A stretch of 64,000 bases of DNA, from contig NZ_VDCQ01000012.1 in assembly GCF_006265175.1 (NCBI RefSeq), positions 95,388-159,387 of the forward strand. Reading direction: 5' to 3'. Under the pieces are notes generated by a model that ran no database searches, was not told the DNA's origin, and was given only the letters and a program-made list of their open reading frames with translations. Of this stretch, positions 8,037 through 17,039 are shown one piece after another; positions within the stretch are counted from its first letter, which is position 1, and each line of letters starts with the position of its first letter. This stretch comes from Paenibacillus hemerocallicola. Its GTDB lineage: Bacteria; Bacillota; Bacilli; Paenibacillales; NBRC-103111. The position numbers and the translations under genes are program-made.

Positions 8037-8822
8037 ATGAACGTCTCGCTCGGAGCATTTTCGTTTTTCAACGAACTGAACGATGGCAGGATGAACACGT
8101 TTGGCTATCTGGAAACGGTAAAGCACAGATACCGGCTAGATACCGTTGACTTATGGAACGGTTTCTACGAAGATCGCGACGAATTCGTATGGAAACCGGC
8201 TGACGATCAGGTTTTGCTAAATATTCGTGCCGCACTCGAGGAGAGGAAGCTGCTCGTTGCCAATATTGCGATCGATCGAGCGCATGTGTGGGATCCGGAC
8301 CCTGATATTCGTGCTTCTTTAAAGCATAACGCCCTTCGGCAGTTGCAAGCCGCGAAACTATTGGGAGCGAAAACGGTTCGAATAGACGCCTGCTACCGGA
8401 ATACGGAAGAAATGTCGGAGGAGGCATTTGCGTACACGGTCCGAACGTTTCGCGAATATGCCGATATCGCGGCAGAATACGGTCTTCTCGTCGGGCCGGA
8501 GAATCATATGGGCATAGCGCTCGATGCCCGTTGGTTAAGGCGATTGGCGGAGGCCGTCGATCACCCCGCATTCGGAATACTGCTTCATCTCGGGCGGTGG
8601 AAAGAGGGCGGAGACGAGGAAGTGGCGCAATATGCTTACCATGTCCATGTCGACGCAAAATCGCTCGTTGACCAAAGCATAGAGGAGCGTTTTCGAATGC
8701 TGCGCGATTCGGGATATCGGGGGCATTGGGCGGTCGAATACAACCCGACTGCAAATCGATACGTTGAAATCGGATGGGCATTGGCAGCGCTTAGACGATT
8801 GCTGGTCCAAACCTATAATTAA
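8037..8822 (+). CDS. Sugar phosphate isomerase/epimerase-type TIM-barrel protein
   Basis: The product is 261 aa, with GGAGGGAAGG 7 nt before ATG 8037. It resembles AP-endonuclease-2-type TIM barrels (xylose isomerase-like family): conserved metal-ligand regions can be seen at VGPENHMG (Glu), HVHVDAK (His/Asp) and WAVEYNP (Glu). The position usually holding an Asp-His pair reads ILLHLGRW, so one ligand may differ. Such enzymes isomerise or epimerise keto sugars and inositols. It lies between the binding protein and a Gfo/Idh/MocA dehydrogenase, a common partner in breakdown of sugars by oxidation and isomerisation. The substrate is unknown. Confidence 0.8.
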   Translation: MNVSLGAFSFFNELNDGRMNTFGYLETVKHRYRLDTVDLWNGFYEDRDEFVWKPADDQVLLNIRAALEERKLLVANIAIDRAHVWDPDPDIRASLKHNALRQLQAAKLLGAKTVRIDACYRNTEEMSEEAFAYTVRTFREYADIAAEYGLLVGPENHMGIALDARWLRRLAEAVDHPAFGILLHLGRWKEGGDEEVAQYAYHVHVDAKSLVDQSIEERFRMLRDSGYRGHWAVEYNPTANRYVEIGWALAALRRLLVQTYN

Positions 8823-8890
8823 TTACATTAATCAAATAATTAATGAGATTAATAAAAATCGTGTCGAATAGAGAGAGGAGAAAGCTGGTA

Positions 8891-10021
8891 ATGCAACGCA
8901 TTAGAATCGGGATTATCGGAGCAGGGATTATCGGGAAGACCCATATGGAGCAGTACTCCGCGATTCCGGGCGCGGACATGGTCGCCGTGTGCGATATCAA
9001 TGAATCGGCAGCCCGTCAAGCAGCCGAACGGTACGGAATTCCCCATGCGATTACCGACATTCGGGATATGCTGCAGCGCGACGACATCGACGCCGTGGAC
9101 ATATGCCTGCATAACAATTTCCATGCTCCCGTCGCGATCGAGGCTATGCGCTCCGGCCTGCATGTGTACTGCGAGAAACCGATTGCCGGTTCATACGCGG
9201 ACGGCAAGGCAATGTGCGAGGCTTCGGAGGAAACGGGCAAGCATCTGCACATCCAATTGAACACGCTGTACAAAAAAGAAACGAAGGCGGCCAAATCGCT
9301 TATCGATGCCGGATATCTCGGCAAGCTGTATCATGCCCGCTCGAACGGTTTTCGCCGTCGCGGACGGCCATTCGTGGACGGCTTCGGCGCAGCTCCGTTT
9401 ACCCGCAAGGAAACGGCCGGCGGTGGCGCCCTGCTCGACATGGGCGTCTACCATATCGCTCAATTGCTTTATTTGCTGGGAGGGCCCGAGGTGAGTCGGG
9501 TTACCGGAAGGCTGTATCAGGAAATGGACATGGACGCGGATAGAAAGCGGACGAGCGGATTTGACGTGGAGGAGCTCGCTCTGGGCTTCGTATCCTTCGC
9601 AAACGGATTGACGATGGATATTAACGAAGCATGGTCGATTCACTTGGGAGGCTATGAGGGCAGCAGCATCGTCGGTTCCAAAGGCGGCATTCGCCTTCCG
9701 GCTTACGATTCGGCCAAACCTACCGCTCCGTTCAGCTTTCATTCGACCGTAGCCGACCTGGATCTGGACAGTACGCTCGATCTGGAGCGTATGGATATGC
9801 GCCGGCACAGGATGAATCCATACGAAGACGCATACGATTCGTCGCAGCAGCATTGGATTGCCGCATTGCAAGGAAGAGTCGAGCTTCTCCCCACTGCCCG
9901 GATCGCCTTGGACACGATGCTGATTAGCGAAGGCGTCTATATGGCCGATGCGAGAGGCGGCGAAGTGTCGGCGGAAGAAATCCGGACCTTGTCCGGATCG
10001 GCAGCCGCAGCATTCGGATGA
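8891..10021 (+). CDS. Gfo/Idh/MocA-family NAD(P)-dependent dehydrogenase
   Basis: The product is 376 aa from ATG 8891; the frame is open further upstream but GAGAGGAG precedes 8891. The Rossmann motif GIIGAGIIGKTHMEQY begins at residue ~6. The family motif CEKPIAGSYADG follows, then the C-terminal alpha/beta domain with GGGALLDMGVYHIAQLLY, whose Asp and His are the usual catalytic region. These enzymes oxidise a hydroxyl of a sugar or inositol. Its stop codon overlaps the start of the MFS gene (ATGA), showing translational coupling. Confidence 0.9.
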   Translation: MQRIRIGIIGAGIIGKTHMEQYSAIPGADMVAVCDINESAARQAAERYGIPHAITDIRDMLQRDDIDAVDICLHNNFHAPVAIEAMRSGLHVYCEKPIAGSYADGKAMCEASEETGKHLHIQLNTLYKKETKAAKSLIDAGYLGKLYHARSNGFRRRGRPFVDGFGAAPFTRKETAGGGALLDMGVYHIAQLLYLLGGPEVSRVTGRLYQEMDMDADRKRTSGFDVEELALGFVSFANGLTMDINEAWSIHLGGYEGSSIVGSKGGIRLPAYDSAKPTAPFSFHSTVADLDLDSTLDLERMDMRRHRMNPYEDAYDSSQQHWIAALQGRVELLPTARIALDTMLISEGVYMADARGGEVSAEEIRTLSGSAAAAFG

Positions 10022-11199
10022 ACGTGTTGAGAGCGTTCACCTTTGCCATTTACGGGGCGATGGCCGTGTTGTTCACGTTTTTGCCGCTGCATTTCCGCGA
10101 GATGGGACTGTCCAAGATCGAGATCGGCTTGATCATGGCCGGCGGCCCGCTTATCTCCATTATCGGGAACCCGTTCTGGGGATTGTGGAGCGACAGGCTG
10201 CAAAACATCAGGCTCGTTTTGCTGATTATGCTGGCAGGAAATTTTATCGCCGCCCAAACCGTATTTCACGTATCCGGCTTGACGGCGACCGTCTTGGCCA
10301 TGCTCTCGTTCTTCTTCTTCCAGAGCTCGCTGTTCTCCCAGAGCAACAGTCTTATTCTGAATACGATCGAAGGAACGGGCGGCCGGTTCGGGTCGTTCCG
10401 CTCCTGGGGCTCGCTCGGCTGGTCGGTCATGGCGGTAGCGGCGGGACCGCTTCTCGCATCGCTCGGAATCGGCAAGCTCGGTATCGTATACGGCACGATG
10501 CTGCTCGTATCGATCGCCATAGCCTTCCTACTGCCGAGAGGACAATCCGGGGGAAAGGGCAGTGCCTTCTCGTTTCGCGATTACGGTCGCATTTTCGGCA
10601 ATAAAACGCTGATCGCCTTTTTCTCGCTGGGAGTTCTAATTTCCGTTCCGAATTCGGTCAACTCCACGTTCGTATCTCTGCATATGTCGGAGCTGGGCGG
10701 GTCGGAAACATTGATCGGCTGGTCGGTTTTCTTGTCCACGGTGCTGGAGGTGCCGGCTTTCCTGCTGTTCGACAGATGGGTTGGGAGAAGTACGTCCGCA
10801 ATGATCGCTACGCTATCGGCGGCCAGTGCCCTGTTCGCCGTTCGCTGGCTGCTCATGTCTTTGGCGGATGGCGCGGTCCCGATTATTTGGATTCAGATGA
10901 GCCATTGCATCACCTTCGGCTGCTACTATTATTTCGGAACGCAGCTCACCGCGAGATTGGTTCCCACACATTACCGGGCCTCCGGCCAAGCGGTATACGC
11001 GTTGACGTGGAACGGACTATCCGGAATACTGGCGGGACTGGTCGGCGGTTGGCTGTTTCAGGAGATGGGTCCGCGCTTCCTGTATACCGGCGGCGCAATC
11101 GTATCGGTAGCCGGCTCATTCGGCTTTTGGCTGCTGTGGAAAATCATGCGTCGAGCCGAACGTTCGACTTCGGACAGCGCCACAGCAATACGATCATAG
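10018..11199 (+). CDS. MFS transporter, 3-phenylpropionate/LacY-like type
   Basis: The product is 393 aa with about 12 hydrophobic helices. The N-terminus (AIYGAMAVLFTFLPLHFREMG) and loop GNPFWGLWSDRLQN resemble the HcaT/LacY-like group of the major facilitator superfamily, where the loop between helices 2 and 3 carries G-x3-D-R. The start ATG overlaps the previous stop by 4 nt, so the gene belongs to the operon. A second, proton-driven transporter inside an ABC sugar operon is unusual. It may import the monomer or export a product; direction and substrate are not shown. Confidence 0.85.
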   Translation: MNVLRAFTFAIYGAMAVLFTFLPLHFREMGLSKIEIGLIMAGGPLISIIGNPFWGLWSDRLQNIRLVLLIMLAGNFIAAQTVFHVSGLTATVLAMLSFFFFQSSLFSQSNSLILNTIEGTGGRFGSFRSWGSLGWSVMAVAAGPLLASLGIGKLGIVYGTMLLVSIAIAFLLPRGQSGGKGSAFSFRDYGRIFGNKTLIAFFSLGVLISVPNSVNSTFVSLHMSELGGSETLIGWSVFLSTVLEVPAFLLFDRWVGRSTSAMIATLSAASALFAVRWLLMSLADGAVPIIWIQMSHCITFGCYYYFGTQLTARLVPTHYRASGQAVYALTWNGLSGILAGLVGGWLFQEMGPRFLYTGGAIVSVAGSFGFWLLWKIMRRAERSTSDSATAIRS

Positions 11200-11214
11200 A
11201 AAGGGGAGACGGTT

Positions 11215-12105
11215 ATGCACACATTGAAGCGAACATCCTGGGCTATCGCGCTCGGCTTGCTGCCGGCGCTGGTCATTTACATCGGCATTGCCGTCGTTCC
11301 GATCGGGATGTCGTTCTATTATTCGCTTGTAGATTGGGACGGCTTGTCGGATGTCCGATTCGTCGGCTTGGACAACTTTACGGATATTTTATCCGATCCG
11401 GTATTTTGGAATGCGGTCAAAAACAATTTGATCATGATGGCGACCGGCCTGGCCGGCCAATTGCCGCTCGGGCTGCTGCTGGCGCTGGCGCTGAACCGCG
11501 CGATGCGGGGAATCCAGTTTTTTCGTACCGTCGGCTTTTTGCCCGTCGTCATCTCTGCCGTCATCGTATCGCTCATATGGAGCAAAATGTACGGCGTGGA
11601 GTCGGGTCTCATTAACCAGTTTCTCGGCCTGATCGGTTTGGACGCCTGGAAGCAAAATTGGCTCGGCAGCACGACTTGGGCGATGCTATCGCTGTCGGTC
11701 ACTTACATTTGGCAAAACTGCGGGTTGTATATGGTCATTTACTTGGCGGCGCTGCAAAATATCCCTTCCGAAATCAACGAGTCGGCGATGATGGACGGGG
11801 CTACCGGCTGGAAGCGTGTACTGCTCATTACGATCCCGATGATCCGCCCGACGATATGGGTTACGGTCGTGTTCGCGATCAGCAACAGCTTCCGGGTATT
11901 CGACCTCATCTATGTGATGACGGCCGGCGGTCCGGCCCACAATACGGAAGTCATGACGATCTATATGTACATCAATACGTTCACGAACATTCAATTCGGT
12001 TATGGCAGCGCGGTGTCGGTGCTGATTCTGATCTTCAGCCTGATCGTCATCTACGGCGCGAACAAACTGACCGGAAGCCGCGAAGCGGACGGCGAGAGGA
12101 GGTAG
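11215..12105 (+). CDS. Carbohydrate ABC transporter permease (MalF-type)
   Basis: The product is 296 aa with about six membrane helices; GAAAGGGGAGACGG precedes ATG 11215. The cytoplasmic EAA loop reads EINESAMMDGATGWKRVLLITIPMIRP (the family's EAA...G...I.LP). It pairs with the next gene to form the membrane channel and with the binding protein at 6604 for substrate. An early helix starts at residue ~10, so there is no long N-terminal extension as in E. coli MalF. Confidence 0.92.
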   Translation: MHTLKRTSWAIALGLLPALVIYIGIAVVPIGMSFYYSLVDWDGLSDVRFVGLDNFTDILSDPVFWNAVKNNLIMMATGLAGQLPLGLLLALALNRAMRGIQFFRTVGFLPVVISAVIVSLIWSKMYGVESGLINQFLGLIGLDAWKQNWLGSTTWAMLSLSVTYIWQNCGLYMVIYLAALQNIPSEINESAMMDGATGWKRVLLITIPMIRPTIWVTVVFAISNSFRVFDLIYVMTAGGPAHNTEVMTIYMYINTFTNIQFGYGSAVSVLILIFSLIVIYGANKLTGSREADGERR

Positions 12106-12114
12106 AAGGCGAAA

Positions 12115-12942
12115 ATGACCCGACAACGATGGAAAACGACGTGGATCGCCCTGCTGCTGACCGTCATGAGTGCGTTCAATATCGTGCCGCTGCTCTGGAT
12201 GGCGGTCAATTCGTTCAAATCCGAGCAGGAATATGCGCTTCACCCCGTCGGCCTTCCGAAGCAATGGATTATCGACAATTTCAAGAAAGCATGGGAAATC
12301 GCCCATCTCGGCACTTATTTCTGGAACAGTATTTTTGTCACGCTGGCCTCTGTCGCGCTGACCGTGTTTCTGGGGGCGCTGGCCTCGTACTTTTTGTCGC
12401 GATTCGAGTTCCGGGGGCGTAAATGGGTGTACGGCTCGTTCATGCTCGGCATGGTCATCCCGATTCATGCTACGCTGATCCCGATCTTTTTGCTCATGCA
12501 GAAAATCGGCCTGCTCGATACGCGAATGTCGCTCATTTTGCCCTATACGGCATTTCATCTGTCGATTACCGTGTTCATTCTCGTCGGCTTCATGAGTACG
12601 TTCCCGAGAGACATCGAGGAATCGGCCGTCATGGACGGCAGCGGCATCTTCCGCATATTTTGGTCGATCATACTGCCGATGACCCGTCCGGCAATCGCTA
12701 CCGTCGTCATCCTCAATTTCATCTACAATTGGAACGAATTTCTGTTCGCGCTCGTCCTCATCAACGATTCGGCGCTCAAGACGCTGCCGCTGGGGCTTGC
12801 CAACTTCGCTGGCAAAGAAACGACGAACCAGACGCTGCAGATGGCTGCGCTGACGATGGCGCTCGTGCCGATCGTGCTGTTCTATCTCGCCCTTCAGAAG
12901 CAATTGGTGCAGGGCATGACGGCAGGCGCGGTCAAAGGCTGA
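12115..12942 (+). CDS. Carbohydrate ABC transporter permease (MalG-type)
   Basis: The product is 275 aa with six predicted helices, beginning 9 bp after the MalF-type gene with GAGAGGAGG upstream. The EAA loop is DIEESAVMDGSGIFRIFWSIILPMTRP. The C-terminus (LVQGMTAGAVKG) is the usual end of this family. It ends the uptake operon; the sensor kinase gene follows after 126 bp and has its own promoter. Confidence 0.92.
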   Translation: MTRQRWKTTWIALLLTVMSAFNIVPLLWMAVNSFKSEQEYALHPVGLPKQWIIDNFKKAWEIAHLGTYFWNSIFVTLASVALTVFLGALASYFLSRFEFRGRKWVYGSFMLGMVIPIHATLIPIFLLMQKIGLLDTRMSLILPYTAFHLSITVFILVGFMSTFPRDIEESAVMDGSGIFRIFWSIILPMTRPAIATVVILNFIYNWNEFLFALVLINDSALKTLPLGLANFAGKETTNQTLQMAALTMALVPIVLFYLALQKQLVQGMTAGAVKG

Positions 12943-13025
12943 GTGCATGCTCTTGTGAGCAGTCGGGCCTGCCGGAGCCTCGTCACATGGTGGACATTGC
13001 CTGCGACATCGTTTGCCGGATGTAC

Positions 13026-13050
13026 TATAATGGTGCTGTAAGCGCTTGCC
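13026..13050 (+). promoter_or_regulatory. -10 and cre box before the YesM-type kinase gene
   Basis: TATAAT (13026-13031) is followed by TGTAAGCGCTTGCC (13037-13050), which matches 12 of 14 cre positions and lies at about the transcription start. The -35 is weak (GCGACA, 13003-13008). CcpA bound here would block initiation. Confidence 0.6.
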
Positions 13051-13068
13051 GGAGAGGATGGGGTCTTC

Positions 13069-14847
13069 TTGCGACTGTTCAGTCTGAAATGGAAATCCGC
13101 GGCCATCTTTGTGGTGCTAGTCACGTTGCCGACGCTTATTGTCGGCAATTTTGTGCTTTCGGAGTACGATCGGATTTTGAGCCGGCAATTCGCCGATTCG
13201 ATGGATAAAAACTTGAATACGGTCGAAATGAACTTGTCCGAAAAAATCAAAACGGTGGAAGACATATCGGACTATATGATTTACAAAGATATATTCCGCG
13301 ACTTCATGACGATGCCCGAGCAAGCGTCCATGCCGGAGCAAATCCGCGCCGCGAAGAAAGAAATCGAGGCGTTCGTCACGTTTCAGCTCATGTCGAAAAA
13401 AGATATCAAATCGATATCGATCCGCGGCTTCAACGGCAACCGGTACGACCTCGGAGAGCCTGTAACGGGAGAAGAGGGGAGATGGATCAGGCAAGCGAAC
13501 GAAAGCGAAGGGTTTCCGGTATGGAGCGACGCTTATCCGATCGTGAGCGGCTGGTCGGGAGACAAGCGCGTGCTGTCGATGTTTCGGGTCATCAATTCGC
13601 TGGACGATCTCGTCACGCCGGTCGGGATGGTGACCATCCGTTTGGACGAGGCGGACATCGCCAACCTGCTGCACGCGGCTGTACCGGCCGAGCTGGGAGC
13701 GGCTTTCATGCTGCGCAAGGACGGCAGCGTTCTGCTCGACAAAGACAACGGGCGCGTCGGATTCCCATATCCGGAGCAGCGTTTGATTCAAGAACTGGCC
13801 GTCTACAAAAACGTACCGTTTCGGTACGAATCGAGCGGGACCACCTATCTCGTGTTCGCCAGACAAATGAAGGTGACGGGCTGGAGCGTCGTGGCGATGG
13901 TACCGGAGAAAAATATCGTCAGCCAAACGCGTCCGCTCAAGGCGACGCTCAGCACGCTCGTCATCGTAATGCTTATACTCGGACTGCTGGCGCTCGTCGG
14001 GTTCGATTGGGCGATAATCCGGCCGATTCTCGAGCTGCGCAAAGAAACGCACCGGCTGAAGAAGGGCGACTTCAGCGCCAAGGTAGAAGTGCGGTCGCGG
14101 GACGAAATCGGCGAATTGGGACGCCAATTCAATCATATGGTGCAAACGATCAAGGAGTTGATAGACAACAAATACAAGCTGGAAATACGCCAGCGCGAAT
14201 CCGAGCTGAAAATATTGCAGCAGCAAATGGACCCGCACTTTTTGTACAATACGCTCGATATGATCCGCTGGACGGCGAGGCTGGAGAAGGCGATGGAAAC
14301 GAGCCGGCTGATCGAGCTGCTGTCCCGTTTTTTCCGCACCGGGCTGGACCGCCATTCGATGTGGACGTCGCTCGAGCAGGAGCTGGAGTTCGTACAATCG
14401 TATTTGGACTTGCAGCACAAAAGGCTCGGCGCGAAGCTGAAATTTGCGATTTATACGGAAGCCGGACTCGAGCAGGTCGTCGTATTGAAGAAGATCGTTC
14501 AGCCGTTGGTAGAAAATAGCATCAAGCACGGGTTCCACCCTCGTCATGGCAGTTCGATCTACGTCCGATGCTTCCGGCAGGAACAGGATTTGATCGTGGA
14601 GGTAATCGATTCGGGCAGCGGAATCGAGCCGGAGCTGACGAAGCGGCTCATGCGGATGTTCGGTACAGGCAAAGCGACGGAAGAGCTGCTCGGCCATGCG
14701 CTATGCAACATTCATGAGCGGCTGTCCATTTTGTACGGTCCGAATTACGGCGTTGAGCTTCCGGAGCATGAAGGGAGCGGGGCGTTCGTACGTCTGAAAA
14801 TGCCGTTGACGTTCCGGCTCCAAACCGGGGAGACGAAAGCTTCTTGA
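13069..14847 (+). CDS. YesM-type sensor histidine kinase
   Basis: The product is 592 aa starting at TTG 13069 (GGAGAGG upstream). A first helix spans residues ~8-27, followed by an extracellular sensor of about 260 residues and a second helix near 288-310 (TLVIVMLILGLLALVGFDWAII). Then come HAMP (~310-365), the His_kinase domain with QQQMDPHFLYNTLDMI (phospho-accepting His) and a HATPase domain (PLVENSIKHGF, DSGSGIEP, GHALCNIHERL). This kinase class typically senses extracellular sugars or binding-protein states and controls nearby ABC operons. It is 33 bp before its regulator. Its likely target is the 6.6-12.9 kb operon. Confidence 0.92.
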   Translation: MRLFSLKWKSAAIFVVLVTLPTLIVGNFVLSEYDRILSRQFADSMDKNLNTVEMNLSEKIKTVEDISDYMIYKDIFRDFMTMPEQASMPEQIRAAKKEIEAFVTFQLMSKKDIKSISIRGFNGNRYDLGEPVTGEEGRWIRQANESEGFPVWSDAYPIVSGWSGDKRVLSMFRVINSLDDLVTPVGMVTIRLDEADIANLLHAAVPAELGAAFMLRKDGSVLLDKDNGRVGFPYPEQRLIQELAVYKNVPFRYESSGTTYLVFARQMKVTGWSVVAMVPEKNIVSQTRPLKATLSTLVIVMLILGLLALVGFDWAIIRPILELRKETHRLKKGDFSAKVEVRSRDEIGELGRQFNHMVQTIKELIDNKYKLEIRQRESELKILQQQMDPHFLYNTLDMIRWTARLEKAMETSRLIELLSRFFRTGLDRHSMWTSLEQELEFVQSYLDLQHKRLGAKLKFAIYTEAGLEQVVVLKKIVQPLVENSIKHGFHPRHGSSIYVRCFRQEQDLIVEVIDSGSGIEPELTKRLMRMFGTGKATEELLGHALCNIHERLSILYGPNYGVELPEHEGSGAFVRLKMPLTFRLQTGETKAS

Positions 14848-14879
14848 TCGCCATAAAATCGTAGAACGGGGGCGCACGT

Positions 14880-16472
14880 ATGAATAATGTCAATTTGCTC
14901 ATTGTCGACGACGAACCGATCATATGCAGAGGCTTGCGGGAGACGGTCCAGTGGGAAGACGCGGAAGTTACGGTCATCGGTGAGGCGTATGACGGCGAGG
15001 AAGCGCTCAGGCTCATAGCGGAACTGGACGTCGACCTCGTATTGACGGACATCTGTATGCCGTTCATGGACGGACTCCGGTTGGCGGAGAAGGTGAAAGA
15101 AACGATGCCGCATGTCCGGATCGTCATTTTGAGCGGATACGGCGAATTCGAATACGCCCGTCAAGCGGTCCGGCTCGGGATCGAAGATTTTTTGTTAAAG
15201 CCGGCGGAAATTCCGGAGATGCTCGGCATGATATCCCGGATAGCCGGAGAAATCCGCAAGGAACGCAGGCTGGATTTTGCGCGGCGACAGGAGCAACGGT
15301 TGGCGCGTATTCGCGAGCTTATGCTTGGAGGAACGGAGGCAAATCTGTCGCCAAGCTCGGAGCCTTCGGAGCCGCATGAGGCAGCTGCCGAATACCGTTT
15401 TGTAGCAAGCCAAATCGTCCGGGGGGCGGAATGGCTGGATAAGCTCGACGAACCGCTTTCTCCTGCGGCTATGGAATGCTGGAAAACCGGCGTCGATTCG
15501 GCATTGAATCGACTGGGCGCACAGCCGCTGTCGTTTTATTACCATCCGAACGTTCTTCTGACCTTATGCCACGAACAGGAAACGACGGACGAACGGCTGT
15601 TATCCGAGCGGTTATCGGAAATTGCCTATCATTCGGTGTTGGGGGAGAAGCTCGTATTCGCGGTGTCGGCGACGTTCCGGGATTTGGCGGAGACGAAGCG
15701 ATACGGCATGAGCGCCGTCCATTTGCTGTACGCTGCGACAGTCGATCCAGATCGTTCGGTGCGGTTTGCCTCGGGTGCCGACGGTTCATGCAGAAGCCTC
15801 TCGTCCGAGTTGGCTCCCGATACGGAGAAACGGATTTTGCAAGCCTTCATCCAAAACGACAAAGAGCAGATGGATGGCGGCATTCGTCAATGGATCACCG
15901 ATCTTAGTGCCCGAGGCTGTCCCGTAATCGAGCTGTTTCGGCTATATGAGGAGCTTCGGCATGTGGTACTGCGCAAAATGCGTTCCAGCGGTGTGAAAAA
16001 TGCCGATCAGGCGGCGGAATTTCCGTTGGCGAAAACGTTCGATTTGCATCTGTACAACACGTTCGAAACGGCAGGCGCGTTCATATCGGCCGAAATGCAT
16101 GCCATGATGGCCGCGGTCCAGCCGGGGACACTCGGCAAAAACGGCTGGCTCGTAGAGCGTGCGCTAGGATATATTCGGGACCGATCCCATATTGACTTGA
16201 AGGCGTCGGAAGTGTCGGCCTGGCTGAAAATTACGCCAAGCTATTTCAGCGTCATATTCAAGCAGCACGTCGGATGCGGGTTCACCGAATACGTGAACGG
16301 CCTGCGCATCGACCGGGCAAAGGTCTATTTAAGCGATACGCATGATCGCGTGTTCGAGATCGCCGATAAAGTCGGCTACAAAGACTATAAATATTTCGTG
16401 GCCGTGTTCAAGGCGACAACCGGCGTTACTCCGACGGAATACCGCAACCTGGAAACCGGGAAGGTCGGATAG
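14880..16472 (+). CDS. YesN-type response regulator (REC plus AraC DNA-binding domain)
   Basis: The product is 530 aa with GGGGGCG 7 nt before ATG 14880. The receiver domain covers ~1-125 with acidic pair Asp10-Asp11, phospho-acceptor Asp57 (VLTDICMPFMDG) and Lys in LLKPAE. A long middle region (~130-425) is typical of the YesN class. The C-terminal AraC double helix-turn-helix (~430-525) includes DLKASEVSAWLKITPSYFSVIFK and ending GVTPTEYRNLE. It forms a two-component system with the preceding kinase. Confidence 0.92.
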   Translation: MNNVNLLIVDDEPIICRGLRETVQWEDAEVTVIGEAYDGEEALRLIAELDVDLVLTDICMPFMDGLRLAEKVKETMPHVRIVILSGYGEFEYARQAVRLGIEDFLLKPAEIPEMLGMISRIAGEIRKERRLDFARRQEQRLARIRELMLGGTEANLSPSSEPSEPHEAAAEYRFVASQIVRGAEWLDKLDEPLSPAAMECWKTGVDSALNRLGAQPLSFYYHPNVLLTLCHEQETTDERLLSERLSEIAYHSVLGEKLVFAVSATFRDLAETKRYGMSAVHLLYAATVDPDRSVRFASGADGSCRSLSSELAPDTEKRILQAFIQNDKEQMDGGIRQWITDLSARGCPVIELFRLYEELRHVVLRKMRSSGVKNADQAAEFPLAKTFDLHLYNTFETAGAFISAEMHAMMAAVQPGTLGKNGWLVERALGYIRDRSHIDLKASEVSAWLKITPSYFSVIFKQHVGCGFTEYVNGLRIDRAKVYLSDTHDRVFEIADKVGYKDYKYFVAVFKATTGVTPTEYRNLETGKVG

Positions 16473-16602
16473 CCCATACTCTTGCATCCTGGCAGATGCG
16501 GAATTGTGAAAGAATAGGTTAATCGTATAAGTTGCTCGTCCAATCGGAATTCTCCTTCTCACATATTTTGGTATGGAATACCGTAGAGGAGGAGATAAGA
16601 GA

Positions 16603-16968
16603 ATGCAAAAGTCGATTTTGCAAACTTTTCCCAGATTGACTCTATTTAGCGAAGAAAACTTCAGAGGCAGAGTAAGGGTTGTGCGCGGAAACGTCGGAAT
16701 CCGCAATCTGGATGCCCGATTCGGCGAGGTGGATAGTCTTCGCTTTTTCTCCACACGCGCGAATGCGACGCTGGTCCTGTTTTCGCGTACGAATTTCAGG
16801 GGAGCGTTCCGCGTATTCAGAGGAAACCGGAGTATTGCCGATCTGGACGATATTATCGGCGGAAACGACGTGGAGTCTTTGATTTCGTCGAATGTCCGGC
16901 TTACGCTCGCGCAAATCCGCAACATCCGCAATACGGGAAACCTGCCGTCCGGCTTCAGAAGATTATAA
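16603..16968 (+). CDS. Small beta/gamma-crystallin-like protein
   Basis: The product is 121 aa from ATG 16603, chosen because GAGGAGG lies 9 nt before it; an in-frame ATG at 16573 has no such signal. It contains two similar halves: LTLFSEENFRGRVRVVRGN... and LVLFSRTNFRGAFRVFRGN..., each fitting the Greek-key pattern aromatic-x4-aromatic-x-G, followed by RNLDARFGEVDSL and ADLDDIIGGNDVESL. The second half has an Asn-Asp pair at the position of the calcium-binding (N/D)(N/D)xxSS motif, though the final serine is replaced. There is no signal peptide. The family call is by pattern only. A strong terminator follows. Confidence 0.6.
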   Translation: MQKSILQTFPRLTLFSEENFRGRVRVVRGNVGIRNLDARFGEVDSLRFFSTRANATLVLFSRTNFRGAFRVFRGNRSIADLDDIIGGNDVESLISSNVRLTLAQIRNIRNTGNLPSGFRRL

Positions 16969-16994
16969 TCGGGGTCGTTTTATCGGAAACGAAC

Positions 16995-17024
16995 AAAGGC
17001 TGCGGAGCGCTCCGCAGCCTTTTG
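16995..17024. terminator. Bidirectional terminator between convergent genes
   Basis: AAAGGCTGCGGAGC and GCTCCGCAGCCTTT form a near-perfect palindrome with A- and T-rich ends, serving both the crystallin-like gene (+) and the pseudouridine synthase gene (-). Confidence 0.85.
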
Positions 17025-17039
17025 TATCGAACGGCACCT

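Noticed and set aside
11686..12948. Long antisense frame over the permease genes (420 codons)
   Set aside because: It is Arg/His/Asp-rich as expected for the complement of high-GC membrane-protein genes, whose own frames are certain.
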